From Umezawaea sp049997955 (GTDB lineage Bacteria; Actinomycetota; Actinomycetes; Mycobacteriales; Pseudonocardiaceae), in assembly GCA_049997955.1 (NCBI GenBank), contig JAEBDY010000001.1, forward strand, positions 496,001 to 560,000: a DNA stretch of 64,000 bases, read 5' to 3'. The position numbers and the translations under genes are program-made. Every line of letters begins with the position of its first letter. The first letter of the stretch is position 1. Shown piece after piece: positions 44,094 to 52,830 of this stretch. The notes under the pieces are model-generated. The model did no database searches. It was given only the letters and a program-made list of their open reading frames with translations, and had not been told where the DNA came from.

Positions 44094-44532
44094 GTCGGAC
44101 GACCGCGAGGAAGAGCTGATGCAGCGGATCGGCGCCATGCTGCTCGAAGTGGAGCCCGAGGGCTGGCGTCGGATCGACCTGCTGGTGCGGCTCAACGCGA
44201 AGGTGCACGACTACGAGCTGGCCGTGTACCTGGAGAACGGCAAGACGGCCGAGGTGTTCCCCCCGGAAGGGCTCACCGGGGTGTTCGCCGAGCTGCGGCA
44301 GCTGCACCACAAGCCCGGTCGGGGCACGTGGTTCTCGGCGCGGCTCACGGTGGACGCGCCGGGTCGGATGCACTTCTCCTACAACATGGACCACGATCCG
44401 CTGTGGAACCCGCCGATCCCGGCCGAGTCCTGGGCGCGCGACCTGGAGGTGTTCCCCCGTGACGAGGCGTTCATCCCGGACTGGCTGCGCGCCAAGGTCG
44501 CAGAAGCAGGCAACGAGGAGCAGAAGGCATGA
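44056..44532 (+). CDS. YezG-like (DUF600) immunity protein
   Basis: 158 residues. ATG 44056 lies inside the toxin gene (38-nt overlap) with AGGAG at 44042-44046. Pattern I...L....PEGW..I.L...(V) then FAELRQLHHKPGRGTWFSAR, LTVDAPGRMHFSYNMD and W..(D)LEVFPRDE fits the YezG family. In Bacillus, YezG neutralises YeeF, an LXG toxin with an NS_2 nuclease end, the same type as the C-terminus here. So this is the likely cognate immunity protein; not proved. Overlaps the next gene by 4 nt. Confidence 0.72.
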   Translation: MTTTQPSGRPTSESDDREEELMQRIGAMLLEVEPEGWRRIDLLVRLNAKVHDYELAVYLENGKTAEVFPPEGLTGVFAELRQLHHKPGRGTWFSARLTVDAPGRMHFSYNMDHDPLWNPPIPAESWARDLEVFPRDEAFIPDWLRAKVAEAGNEEQKA

Positions 44533-46076
44533 CGTCCACGCAGCCACGGCTGTCGCCGGAGGACCAGAACGCGATCCTCGGCTCGGTCACGACCCTGCTC
44601 GTCCACCGGTTGCCGGGTGACTGGAGCCAGCTTTTCCTCGACTTCCGCGCGGTGGGCACGTACGTCGAGGCCCCCGTCTCGGTGCTGAACATCTTCGGCC
44701 AGTCGGTCGACTGGGCGTTGCCGGACGAGGCGCTGCCCTTCTTCCTGGAGCTCCGCGCGGGCATGTACCGCGAGGGCCAGGGCACGTGGTCCTCGGCGCG
44801 GTTCCACCTGGCGCACCCGAACGCCTACTCGGTCGAGTACAACTGGACCGAGGAGCCGCGGTGGACGCACCGGCCGTCGCCGGAGCACTTCGGCGAGGAG
44901 CCGGAGATGTTCCCGCGCGACGAGGTCCCGGCGTGGATGCGGGAGACCGCCGGGTCCGACCCGGCCGCCCCCGGTCTCTACGAGGCCCCGGTCTTCGACG
45001 GCAGTGACGAGCAGGGCAGGCCGATCGCCCCGCGCCCCGCCGTGCACCCGCAGGACCGCGACGACGTGCTGGAGTACCTGGAGAACGCCCCCGCCGTGCT
45101 CGCCGCCCGCGGCTACGGCCCCGACCTGCTGCAGCCGGACTCCGAGCCGGACGTGCCGCAGTCGTTCCACACCGACGGCACGTGGGTGTGGTCTGGCGCG
45201 GTCCCGCACTACTTCCGCAAGCACAACGTGAACCCGGTGCCGCAGCTCGTGCAGCACATCCACGACAACGGCTACCGGGTCCCGCCGGTCGACGAGGCGC
45301 TCCAGGACGCCGCGACGCTGGTCGCGACGGGCGGGACCGAGTCGCTCCCGCTGCCCGAGTACCGGCCGCGGCAGATCGCCGAGCACGACCGGCGGTCGTT
45401 GGCGCAGCTCCAGGAGCGGCTGAACCGCTTCGGCGTCGCGCCCCACGAGTACGGGATCGTCGAGCCGAGGCTGGACGCGGTCGTCATCGAGCCCGCGCCG
45501 GGCACCGAGAGCGGCTGGCAGCTCCAGTTCTGGGACGCCAACCGCGGCCCGAGCGGCAGGCCGACCGTCTTCCCGAACGCCGCCGCCGCCGGGAAGGCGC
45601 TGCTCGGCACCCTCCTGTGGTCGCCGGAGCAGGACGCGGCACGGGCTCAGCAGGCCCCGGCGGCCCCGGTCGCCCCCGCGCCGCCGACGACCCCGGTGCC
45701 CGTGCAGGAGATCCAGCCGCTGCCGGACGAGCCACCGTTGTCGCTGCTCCGCGACCGCGAGCCGGTCTCGCTCCAACCGGGCGTGGAGATCGACCGGTTC
45801 GGCGACGAGAACGGGAACCTCGTCTTCGCCGCGCGGACCATGTTCGGCAACCGCTCGCTGCCGCCGGACTGGCTGAACCGCCGCTACCACGTGTACCGCG
45901 TCCAGCGGCCGGTCACGGCCGTCAAGGGCATCGCCGTGCCGTGGTTCGGCCAGCAGGGCGGGGGGACGGGGTTCTTCCTGGTCAGGGCGGTGCGCGAACT
46001 GCTCGCCGATGGCAGCCTGGTCGAGGTGGCGGAAGCCACCACCACCCCGCCGCCGCCCCAGACCTCCACCCCCTAG
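44529..46076 (+). CDS. TNT-domain protein with YezG-like N-terminus
   Basis: 515 residues. Residues 1-140 repeat the YezG-like pattern of the preceding gene (LPGDWSQLFLDFRAVGTYVE, LRAGMYREGQGTWSSARFHL). A middle domain (about 175-265) has VPQSFHTDGTWVWSGAVPHY. A short conserved block (about 290-360) leads to a C-terminal TNT domain: DRFG (R423), NRSLPP (R442), YHVY (H454), WFGQQGGG (Q475). The residues equivalent to Arg, His and Gln needed by M. tuberculosis TNT are all kept, so it may be an active NAD glycohydrolase. No secretion signal is obvious. ATGA overlap with the immunity gene. Confidence 0.8.
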   Translation: MTSTQPRLSPEDQNAILGSVTTLLVHRLPGDWSQLFLDFRAVGTYVEAPVSVLNIFGQSVDWALPDEALPFFLELRAGMYREGQGTWSSARFHLAHPNAYSVEYNWTEEPRWTHRPSPEHFGEEPEMFPRDEVPAWMRETAGSDPAAPGLYEAPVFDGSDEQGRPIAPRPAVHPQDRDDVLEYLENAPAVLAARGYGPDLLQPDSEPDVPQSFHTDGTWVWSGAVPHYFRKHNVNPVPQLVQHIHDNGYRVPPVDEALQDAATLVATGGTESLPLPEYRPRQIAEHDRRSLAQLQERLNRFGVAPHEYGIVEPRLDAVVIEPAPGTESGWQLQFWDANRGPSGRPTVFPNAAAAGKALLGTLLWSPEQDAARAQQAPAAPVAPAPPTTPVPVQEIQPLPDEPPLSLLRDREPVSLQPGVEIDRFGDENGNLVFAARTMFGNRSLPPDWLNRRYHVYRVQRPVTAVKGIAVPWFGQQGGGTGFFLVRAVRELLADGSLVEVAEATTTPPPPQTSTP

Positions 46077-46207
46077 CCCCTAGGCCGCTCCGGTTCGGTT
46101 TTCCCGCGCGCTCCGATCGGGTTATGGTCGGGCCGGCGTGGTGGTGCTCTGATTCGGCCCAGCAGGGGGCCGTTCCGGTACGCGGAGTCGCGGGGGAAGA
46201 TGTTGGT

Positions 46208-49200
46208 GTGTCCGAGCCGAAGCCGTTGAACCCGACAGAGCAGGACGCTCTGGTCAAGCAGATCGGGCTGACCCTGATGCGCGCCGCCCCCGAGGGCTGG
46301 CAGCACGTCGTCGCGGACTACCGCGCGACCGGTCGCTACTTCGAGCTGTCCGCAGAGGTGCGGACGGCCGACGGGAGTGCGCAGGGGTGGACGCCTCCGC
46401 AGGAGGTCTCCGCCCTGTTCTCCCGTCTCCGCGCGGGAATGCACCGCGAGGGCCGTGGCAGCTGGTCGAACGCCCGTTACCAGCTCGACCAGCCCGCCAG
46501 CTACAACCTCGACTTCGACCGCGCCGAGCCGAAGTGGCAGGCCCCGCCACCACCTCAGGCCTACGTCGACGAGATGCGCTTCTTCCCGCGCGCCGAGGAG
46601 AACGTGCCGGAGTGGCTGCGCAAGTGGCTGCCGTCCGGTCAGGCCGCCGCACCGCCCCCGCAGGCTCCTCGCGGTTTCCGGACCGCCCGCGTCTTCGACG
46701 GCGTCGGGGCGGACGGCCGCCCGTCGGTCAACCGCCCGCCGATCCCGGACCACGAGCGCGAGGCGCTGCTCGACTACCTGGACCGCGCGCCGGTCGCGGT
46801 GGCCGGTCGGGGCTTCGACGTCGACGTGCTGGACAAGGACTCGCCGTCCGTCGTGCCCGTGGCGTTCCAGACCGACGGCCACTGGATCTGGCCCGCCGCC
46901 GTCGGCTACTACCTGCGCGCCTACGGCATTCCGCCGGAGAACGACCTGGTGGAGCGGGCTCGCGCCGCCGAGTTCCAGGCCCCCGAGGTGTCGGAGGAGT
47001 CGCGCGTCGGCGCCGCCGCGAACCTCGGTGCTCCGACCGCGCCCCCCGGCACGCCCCTGCCCAAGCCCGCCGTGCCGGTGGCTCCCGAACCGGAGGCGGA
47101 CGAGTTCTCGCCGTTCGGTGAGGACGACGACCGCTCCACGCAGCCGTACGACCCGCACGCCACGGTCGCCGCGCCGCTGCCGGTGCTGGACGACGAGCAG
47201 CCTGCCAAGTCCGGTGGACACGACCAGGCGACGCAGTTCCAGCCGAAGCCGGACTTCGGCGACGACACGAACTTCTTCCCCGGCGACGGCGACCAGCCGG
47301 GCGCCGGTTTCCAGCCCAGCACGGACTTCTACCCCGAGAACGGGGCCGCCCCGCAGCCGGTCCAGCCGGGCACCCCGTCGACGCAGTCGGCGTCGGCCCG
47401 ACCCGACGCGAAGCCCGTGGTGGAGTCGGACTCGAACTTCTTCGGCGACGAGACGAAGTCGGGTCAGGGCCCCGTCGTGGAGGAGCAGTTCTTCCCGGAG
47501 GGTGGTGCGCAGCCGAGGTTGCCGTCCCCGTCGGGTTTGGACGCTCCGCCCGAGGCGGTGTCGCGGCCGGACTTCAGCGGTGAGGGCAGTTACTTCCCGG
47601 ACCCCAACGCCCAGCCTGGTCAGGGCCCCGTCGTGGAGGAGCAGTTCTTCCCGGAAGGTGGCGCTCAGCCCAGGTTGCCGTCTCCCTCGGGTTTGGACGC
47701 TCCGCCCGAGGCGGTGTCGCGGCCCGACTTCAGCGGTGAGGGCAGCTTCTTCCCGGACGGCAGCCCCCGGTCGGACCAGGGCGCGGTGGTGCAGGAGCAG
47801 TTCTTCCCCGAAGGTGGTGCGCAGCCGAGGTTGCCGTCCCCGTCGGGTTTGGACGCCCCGCTCGAAGCGGTGTCGCGGCCGGACTTCAGCGGTGAGGGCA
47901 GTTACTTCCCGGACCCCAACGCCCAGCCTGGTCAGGGCCCCGTGGTGGAGGAGCAGTTCTTCCCCGAGGGTGGTGCGCAGCCGAGGTTGCCGTCCCCGTC
48001 CGGCCTGGACGCTCCGCCTGCGACGGTGTCGGAGTCGCGGCCCAGGCCCGACTTCGGCGACGAGGGCAGCTTCTTCCCCGATGGCAGCCCCAAGCCGGAG
48101 CAGGGGTCGAGCACCGACCAGAACTTCTTCCCCACCGCGGGCGTTCCCGTGGAGCGGGCGGACGCGGAGTTCGAGCCGAGACAGGACTTCCACGCCGAAC
48201 GCGCGCCCAAGCCCGAGTCCGACTACGCCGCCGACTCGAACTACTTCCCCGTCGAGGGCGACGAGCCGGGGGCCGGTTTCCAGCCCAGCACGGACTTCTA
48301 CCCCGAGTCGGGATCGCGGTCCGAGACGGACTTCCACGAGCCGTCCACGGCGGCGTTCCGGACGAAGCCGGACTTCGACGCCGAGCCCGAGCACCGGTCC
48401 GACGCCGAACCGGAACTGCTGCGGGCCGAGCCGGGGCCGAGCTTCCAGCCCGCCGACGACTTCGACGCGCAGCCGGTGTTCCGCACGGACGTGGACCACG
48501 GGTTCCGCGCCGAGCCGGACCGCGACCCCGAGTCGCAGCCCGCGGACCAGCTGGTCGAGCCGAGGCCCGAGCCGATGCCGGTGGACGAGCCGAACGTCGA
48601 GGACACCGCGAACCTGGTGGACCTCGTCGACCTGCGGCCCGCCACGGGCGCGGAGGCCGAGGAGGCGCTGGAGTTCGACCAGCGCCAGTTCGACGCCGCG
48701 CAGGACGGTCCGCCGTACCGGGTGAAGTTCGACTTCGACACCGAGCCCACGCCGCCGCGCGACGACCGGTACCGCCGGGAGTCCTACGTCGAGGGCATGG
48801 ACCTGTTCGCGCCCAACCGGTACGAGAGCGCCGGGGTCGAGCAGGACACCGCCGCGTGGAGCCCGTTCGCCGCAGCGCGGCAACCGGCGGGCGACGCCCT
48901 GCCGGTCGAACCGAAACCGGAACCGCTCCCGGTCGAAGAACCGGTTGTGGAACAAGCACCGCTCGTCGAGTCCGACCTGGTCGACGTCGTGCCGAAGTTC
49001 GAGGTCGAGGCCGACCCGAGGCACTCCGACGTGACGACCCGGTTCGAGGTCGACCAGGAGACCCAGTTCGACATCGAGCCCGTGGTCGTCGAACCGCAGC
49101 CGGTCGAGCCCGAGGTGCCGAGGCAGGTCACGCCGGAGGAGGAGCGCGAGCTGTCCGGTGTCCGCCGGGCGCTGGACGACCTCGACGTGCCGCCCTCCGC

Positions 49201-50086
49201 GTACCGCATCGGCGAGCCCGTCGACCGCACGTGGAACCTGCGCACCGAGGGCAACAGCTGGGTCGTCGCCTGGTACGAGAACGGCCCGAAGGTCCCGAGC
49301 CGGTTCGACCGGCTGGAGGACGCGGCCTCGTACCTGATCGGCAAGCTGGTCCTCACGGGTCGGCGCGCGCCGCGCAGGCAGCCCCCGCCGCAGCAGATGC
49401 GCCCGCAGCAGGGTCCGCCGCCCGGTGGACCGCAGGGCCCGCCGCTCAACGGCGTCAACGGGTTCCGCGACGGCCGTCCGATGCCGCCGCAGGCCGTGCA
49501 GGTCGCCCCCATGCCCCGTCCGGAGCCCTTGCCCCGCGCGGAACCGCCGCGCCCGGAGCCGCTGCCCCGCTCGGAGATGCCCCGTCCGGAAGCGCTGCCG
49601 CGCGCGGAGATGCCGCGTCCGGAGCCGTTGCCGAGGGTCGAGCCGCCCAGGCCGGAGCCGATCAGCACGAAGCCCGTGCGGGTCGACGCGCCGCGCCAGG
49701 AGTCGCAGCAGCAGTCCGACTCGGGCGGCAAGCGCGGCTGGCCGATCAAGCCGATGAACGGCGAACCGCCGCTCACGCTCTTCCGGCACAAGAAGATGGT
49801 CGAACTGCCCGTCGGGTTCGAGGTCGACCGGTTCGGCGAGCCCGTGGGCAACCTGGTCTACGCCGCGGGCACGCCGTTCGAGGAGCGGTCGCTCGTGCCG
49901 TCGTGGATCAACCGCGCGTACCGGGTCTACCGGTTGCGGCGTCCGGTCGAGGTGCTGACCGGTGTGGCCGTGCCGTGGTTCGAGCAGCCGGGCGGCGGCA
50001 CCGCGTACCTGTTCCCGAGTTCGGTGGAGGACATGGTCGCGGACGGCGCTCTGGTCGAGGTCTCGCACCAGGAAGCGCAGAACTAG
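46208..50086 (+). CDS. Large TNT-domain paralogue, predicted catalytic His replaced by Arg
   Basis: 1292 residues from GTG 46208 (GGGGAAG 8 nt upstream). Same order as the 515-residue protein: YezG-like 1-135, middle domain (VPVAFQTDGHWIWPAAVGYY, about 215-235), conserved pre-TNT block (LDVPPSAYRIGEP), TNT at the end. A 700-residue acidic insert rich in DFxxExxFFP motifs separates them, with four 52-residue tandem repeats. In the TNT domain DRFG (R1208), ERSLVP (R1227) and FEQPGGG (Q1260) remain, but YHVY has become YRVY (R1239). It may be inactive, regulatory or altered in specificity. 131 nt separate it from the previous gene. Confidence 0.8.
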   Translation: MSEPKPLNPTEQDALVKQIGLTLMRAAPEGWQHVVADYRATGRYFELSAEVRTADGSAQGWTPPQEVSALFSRLRAGMHREGRGSWSNARYQLDQPASYNLDFDRAEPKWQAPPPPQAYVDEMRFFPRAEENVPEWLRKWLPSGQAAAPPPQAPRGFRTARVFDGVGADGRPSVNRPPIPDHEREALLDYLDRAPVAVAGRGFDVDVLDKDSPSVVPVAFQTDGHWIWPAAVGYYLRAYGIPPENDLVERARAAEFQAPEVSEESRVGAAANLGAPTAPPGTPLPKPAVPVAPEPEADEFSPFGEDDDRSTQPYDPHATVAAPLPVLDDEQPAKSGGHDQATQFQPKPDFGDDTNFFPGDGDQPGAGFQPSTDFYPENGAAPQPVQPGTPSTQSASARPDAKPVVESDSNFFGDETKSGQGPVVEEQFFPEGGAQPRLPSPSGLDAPPEAVSRPDFSGEGSYFPDPNAQPGQGPVVEEQFFPEGGAQPRLPSPSGLDAPPEAVSRPDFSGEGSFFPDGSPRSDQGAVVQEQFFPEGGAQPRLPSPSGLDAPLEAVSRPDFSGEGSYFPDPNAQPGQGPVVEEQFFPEGGAQPRLPSPSGLDAPPATVSESRPRPDFGDEGSFFPDGSPKPEQGSSTDQNFFPTAGVPVERADAEFEPRQDFHAERAPKPESDYAADSNYFPVEGDEPGAGFQPSTDFYPESGSRSETDFHEPSTAAFRTKPDFDAEPEHRSDAEPELLRAEPGPSFQPADDFDAQPVFRTDVDHGFRAEPDRDPESQPADQLVEPRPEPMPVDEPNVEDTANLVDLVDLRPATGAEAEEALEFDQRQFDAAQDGPPYRVKFDFDTEPTPPRDDRYRRESYVEGMDLFAPNRYESAGVEQDTAAWSPFAAARQPAGDALPVEPKPEPLPVEEPVVEQAPLVESDLVDVVPKFEVEADPRHSDVTTRFEVDQETQFDIEPVVVEPQPVEPEVPRQVTPEEERELSGVRRALDDLDVPPSAYRIGEPVDRTWNLRTEGNSWVVAWYENGPKVPSRFDRLEDAASYLIGKLVLTGRRAPRRQPPPQQMRPQQGPPPGGPQGPPLNGVNGFRDGRPMPPQAVQVAPMPRPEPLPRAEPPRPEPLPRSEMPRPEALPRAEMPRPEPLPRVEPPRPEPISTKPVRVDAPRQESQQQSDSGGKRGWPIKPMNGEPPLTLFRHKKMVELPVGFEVDRFGEPVGNLVYAAGTPFEERSLVPSWINRAYRVYRLRRPVEVLTGVAVPWFEQPGGGTAYLFPSSVEDMVADGALVEVSHQEAQN
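47465..48088 (+). repeat. Four tandem 156-bp (52-residue) coding repeats
   Basis: Unit starts at 47465, 47621, 47777 and 47933, exactly 156 bp apart. Each encodes VVEEQFFPEGGAQPRLPSPS followed by GLDAPPEAVSRPDFSGEGS. Long stretches are nearly identical at nucleotide level, including third positions, implying recent duplication or gene conversion. The fourth unit diverges at its end. Confidence 0.92.
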
Positions 50087-50102
50087 CGGCAGGGCGGCGG
50101 GG

Positions 50103-50726
50103 CTAGTTCCCGCCGCCCAGTTCTTCCACGACCAGGCCGTGCGCGGCGGCGAACGCGATCGCCATCGACAGGTCAACGGTCGCTCCGCCGATCTTCGCCT
50201 GGACCCACCCGTTGGCGTCCAGCCGTGCGCCGCGCAGGTCGGCGCCGCCCAGGTTCGTGCCCAGCAGCCGGGCGCCCAGCAGGTCGGTGCCGCGCAGGTC
50301 GGTGTCCCGCAGGTCCGCGTCGCTGAGGTTGGCCTCGCACATCCGCAGACCGCGCAGGTCGACCTTGCGCAGGTTCGCCCCGGCGAGGCTCGCGAGCGTG
50401 AGATCGGTCTCGTGCACGGTGATCGGCCGCAGCACGCACGCCGTGAACGACGACCCGAGCAGGCTGCACGACGTGAACGACGCTCCCGCCAGCACGGTCC
50501 GGTCGAACGTGCACGAGCGGAACGCCGTCGCCGTGTGCTTCGAGTCGCCGAAGTCCGTGCGGGCGAACGTGCAGTTGGTGAAGGTGCAGCCCTTGGTCAC
50601 CAGCCCCCGCATGTCCGCTTCGCTGAAGTCGCAGCGGTCGAAGCTCCGCCGTTCCCACGTCTGCTGGAACAGGACCGCGTCGGCGTAGTCCTCGCCGATG
50701 ATCACCTCGTCGTCCACGCCGCCCAC
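50103..50726 (-). CDS. Pentapeptide-repeat protein
   Basis: 207 residues. From about residue 25 to 175 there are A(D/N)LxX-type repeats (FDRCDFSEADMRGLV, FTNCTFARTDFGD, ANLRKVDLRGLRMCEANLSD, ADLRDTDLRGTDL), giving a right-handed quadrilateral beta-helix. Some relatives (MfpA, Qnr) mimic DNA and protect gyrase; others have no known role. It converges with the TNT gene, 16 nt apart. Confidence 0.88.
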   Translation of the reverse strand: MGGVDDEVIIGEDYADAVLFQQTWERRSFDRCDFSEADMRGLVTKGCTFTNCTFARTDFGDSKHTATAFRSCTFDRTVLAGASFTSCSLLGSSFTACVLRPITVHETDLTLASLAGANLRKVDLRGLRMCEANLSDADLRDTDLRGTDLLGARLLGTNLGGADLRGARLDANGWVQAKIGGATVDLSMAIAFAAAHGLVVEELGGGN

Positions 50727-50911
50727 CTAACCACCTGAGAGGCTGCTCACCGCACCGGCGGTCGGCGTTGGCCAGTTGGTAACCTGCGCGAGTCGGGCGA
50801 AACCGCCCGGCGCGCGGTCCCGGTGCAGAGACCGCCGCTGACAGGTCTGTCCTGCCTAGTGGTCGTGCCACCCGAGGACTCCGCCCCCTGGACCGTCATT
50901 CGGGAAGGCTC

Positions 50912-51901
50912 ATGACCCGCACGCCCGTGAACGTCACCGTCACCGGTGCGGCCGGCCAGATCGGCTACGCACTGCTGTTCCGCATCGCCTCCGGCCACCT
51001 GCTGGGCGCGGACACCCCGGTTCGCCTGCGCCTGCTGGAGATCCCGCAAGCGGTCAAGGCCGCCGAGGGCACCGCCATGGAGCTCGACGACTGCGCGTTC
51101 CCGCTGCTGTCCGGCATCGACATCACCGACGACGCGAAGACCGCGTTCGACGGCGTCAACATCGCGCTGCTCGTCGGCGCCCGCCCCCGCAGCAAGGGCA
51201 TGGAGCGGGGCGACCTGCTCTCGGCCAACGGCGGCATCTTCAAGCCCCAGGGCGAGGCGATCAACGCGGGCGCGGCTGACGACGTCCGCGTCCTGGTGGT
51301 CGGCAACCCGGCCAACACGAACGCGCTCATCGCCCAGCAGCACGCCCCGGACGTCCCGGCGGAGCGCTTCACCGCGATGACCCGCTTGGACCACAACCGA
51401 GCGCTGGCCCAGCTGTCGAAGAAACTCGACGTGTCGGTCACCGACATCAAGAAGCTGACGATCTGGGGCAACCACTCGGCCACCCAGTACCCGGACCTGT
51501 TCCACGCCGAGGTGAACGGCACCACCGCCGCCCAGGCCGTGAACGACCAGGAATGGCTGGAGAACACCTTCATCCCGACGGTCGCGAAGCGCGGCGCGGC
51601 GATCATCGAGGCACGGGGCCTGTCCTCGGCGGCCAGCGCGGCCAACGCCGCCCTCGACCACGTCTACAGCTGGGTCAACGGCACCCCGGAAGGCGACTGG
51701 ACCTCGGCCGCAGTGGTCTCCGACGGCTCGTACGGCGTCCCGGAGGGCTTGATCTCCTCGTTCCCGGTCACCGCGAAGGACGGCCGCTACGAGATCGTCC
51801 AGGGCCTGGAGATCGACGAGTTCTCCCGAGGCCGCATCGACGCCTCGGTGGCGGAACTGGTCGAGGAGCGCGACGCGGTGAAGGCCCTCGGCCTGATCTG
51901 A
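50912..51901 (+). CDS. mdh: Malate dehydrogenase (NAD-dependent)
   Basis: 329 residues, the actinobacterial/plant-cytosolic subtype. NAD motif VTVTGAAGQIGYALLFRIA, substrate Arg in GARPRSKGMERGDLL, GNPANTNALIA, MTRLDHNRALAQL and the catalytic His in IWGNHSATQYPD. It oxidises malate to oxaloacetate in the TCA cycle. ATG 50912 follows GGGAAGG. A perfect stem-loop terminator follows the stop. Confidence 0.97.
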   Translation: MTRTPVNVTVTGAAGQIGYALLFRIASGHLLGADTPVRLRLLEIPQAVKAAEGTAMELDDCAFPLLSGIDITDDAKTAFDGVNIALLVGARPRSKGMERGDLLSANGGIFKPQGEAINAGAADDVRVLVVGNPANTNALIAQQHAPDVPAERFTAMTRLDHNRALAQLSKKLDVSVTDIKKLTIWGNHSATQYPDLFHAEVNGTTAAQAVNDQEWLENTFIPTVAKRGAAIIEARGLSSAASAANAALDHVYSWVNGTPEGDWTSAAVVSDGSYGVPEGLISSFPVTAKDGRYEIVQGLEIDEFSRGRIDASVAELVEERDAVKALGLI

Positions 51902-51917
51902 TCGACAACAGCACAAC

Positions 51918-51946
51918 GAAAGGGGCGGCCACAAGCCGCCCCTTTC
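51918..51946 (+). terminator. Terminator of mdh
   Basis: GAAAGGGGCGGC, loop CACAA, exact complement GCCGCCCCTTTC (12 bp), then a short pyrimidine run. Confidence 0.8.
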
Positions 51947-52230
51947 GGCTTTCCAGCCCAGCAACGCACCAATCACATCCACCCGACCCAGAGCACAAAC
52001 GCACACCTGCGACAGTCCCCACGACCGCCCAACCGAAACGCACGACCAGACCCACCCGGCAAGCGGAAGCACGGCTCAGGCCCCGCCACCGGCAAGCGGA
52101 AGCACGGCCGGACCCACCACCCAAGTGGAATCGCGATCCGGACCCACCCGACAAGCGGAAGCACGGCCTGGACCCACCCGGCAAAGCGGAAGCACGCACC
52201 CGACCCGACGCACTCCCCCTCCGCCGCCCC
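51947..52230. repeat. Intergenic degenerate tandem repeats before hairpin copy 4
   Basis: From about 52050 to 52200 there are five units of roughly 30-35 bp built on GCAAGCGGAAGCACGG plus CCGGACCCACC. No gene is seen in 51947-52230. The minus strand is open but only because the units keep frame. Confidence 0.7.
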
Positions 52231-52319
52231 GATCCGAAGCGTCCTCAGCATTTTTCTTCGTTTGTCAAGGCATCTTTCCCGCCTTGACAAATCAAGGAAA
52301 ATGGTGGAGACAATTGCGC
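52231..52319 (+). repeat. 89-bp hairpin element, copy 4 (subtype II)
   Basis: The same sequence as copy 3 across the whole 89 bp. About 65 bp of flanking DNA on each side is also nearly identical. Confidence 0.9.
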
Positions 52320-52484
52320 GAGCGGGGTGGCGTAGGGGGACCACCGCGACCTTTACGCGCGAGTCCGACGAACCGTGGGCTCCGGTTCCAGCGGCCGCAC
52401 GCAGGCAACTCCAGCTCCCGGCGACCACAAGCAGCCGATGGCGACCCCCGTCCACCCCAGCACTGGCCCAGCCGCCGTCGTGCT

Positions 52485-52604
52485 GTGGCCGATTTGACTC
52501 GGGGACCCCTCGATTTGACCCTTGATCGGGCTAAAAGGGGCAGTCCCGAAAGCCTGCCCGATCACCAATTTTAAGGGTCAAATCCCCCGAGTAAAATCGG
52601 CCAC
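52485..52604. repeat. Long imperfect palindrome, copy B (120 nt)
   Basis: Nearly identical to the copy at 26542, with the same bulges and loop, one extra base in the GGGGC run, and the same immediate flanks (TCGTGCT left, GTCTGCGGCCCT right). It sits 165 bp after hairpin copy 4, as copy A sits 165 bp after copy 3. 52605-52830 holds nothing else recognisable. Confidence 0.85.
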
Positions 52605-52830
52605 GTCTGCGGCCCTGGCCTCGGCTTCAGCGGTGGTCCTGCCCCTCGCCTCAGGTTTGGTCTCGGCCGCCGGATCGAGCACTTCGCCTGGCGACGCCAA
52701 CAGCCGTCGACCACACCCCGAAGCCCGGGTTCACCGCGCGGTGAGGCCTCACGACCGTGTGCTCCGGCCTGAAACCGGGTAGGAAGACCTGGCAGGTCAC
52801 CCAGCAGAGTCCCGATGAAGGAGACGCCAG

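Noticed and set aside
52050..52230. Possible CRISPR array in the AAGCGGAAGCACG repeats
   Set aside because: Units are degenerate, spacers are themselves similar and of uneven length, and no cas gene is present.
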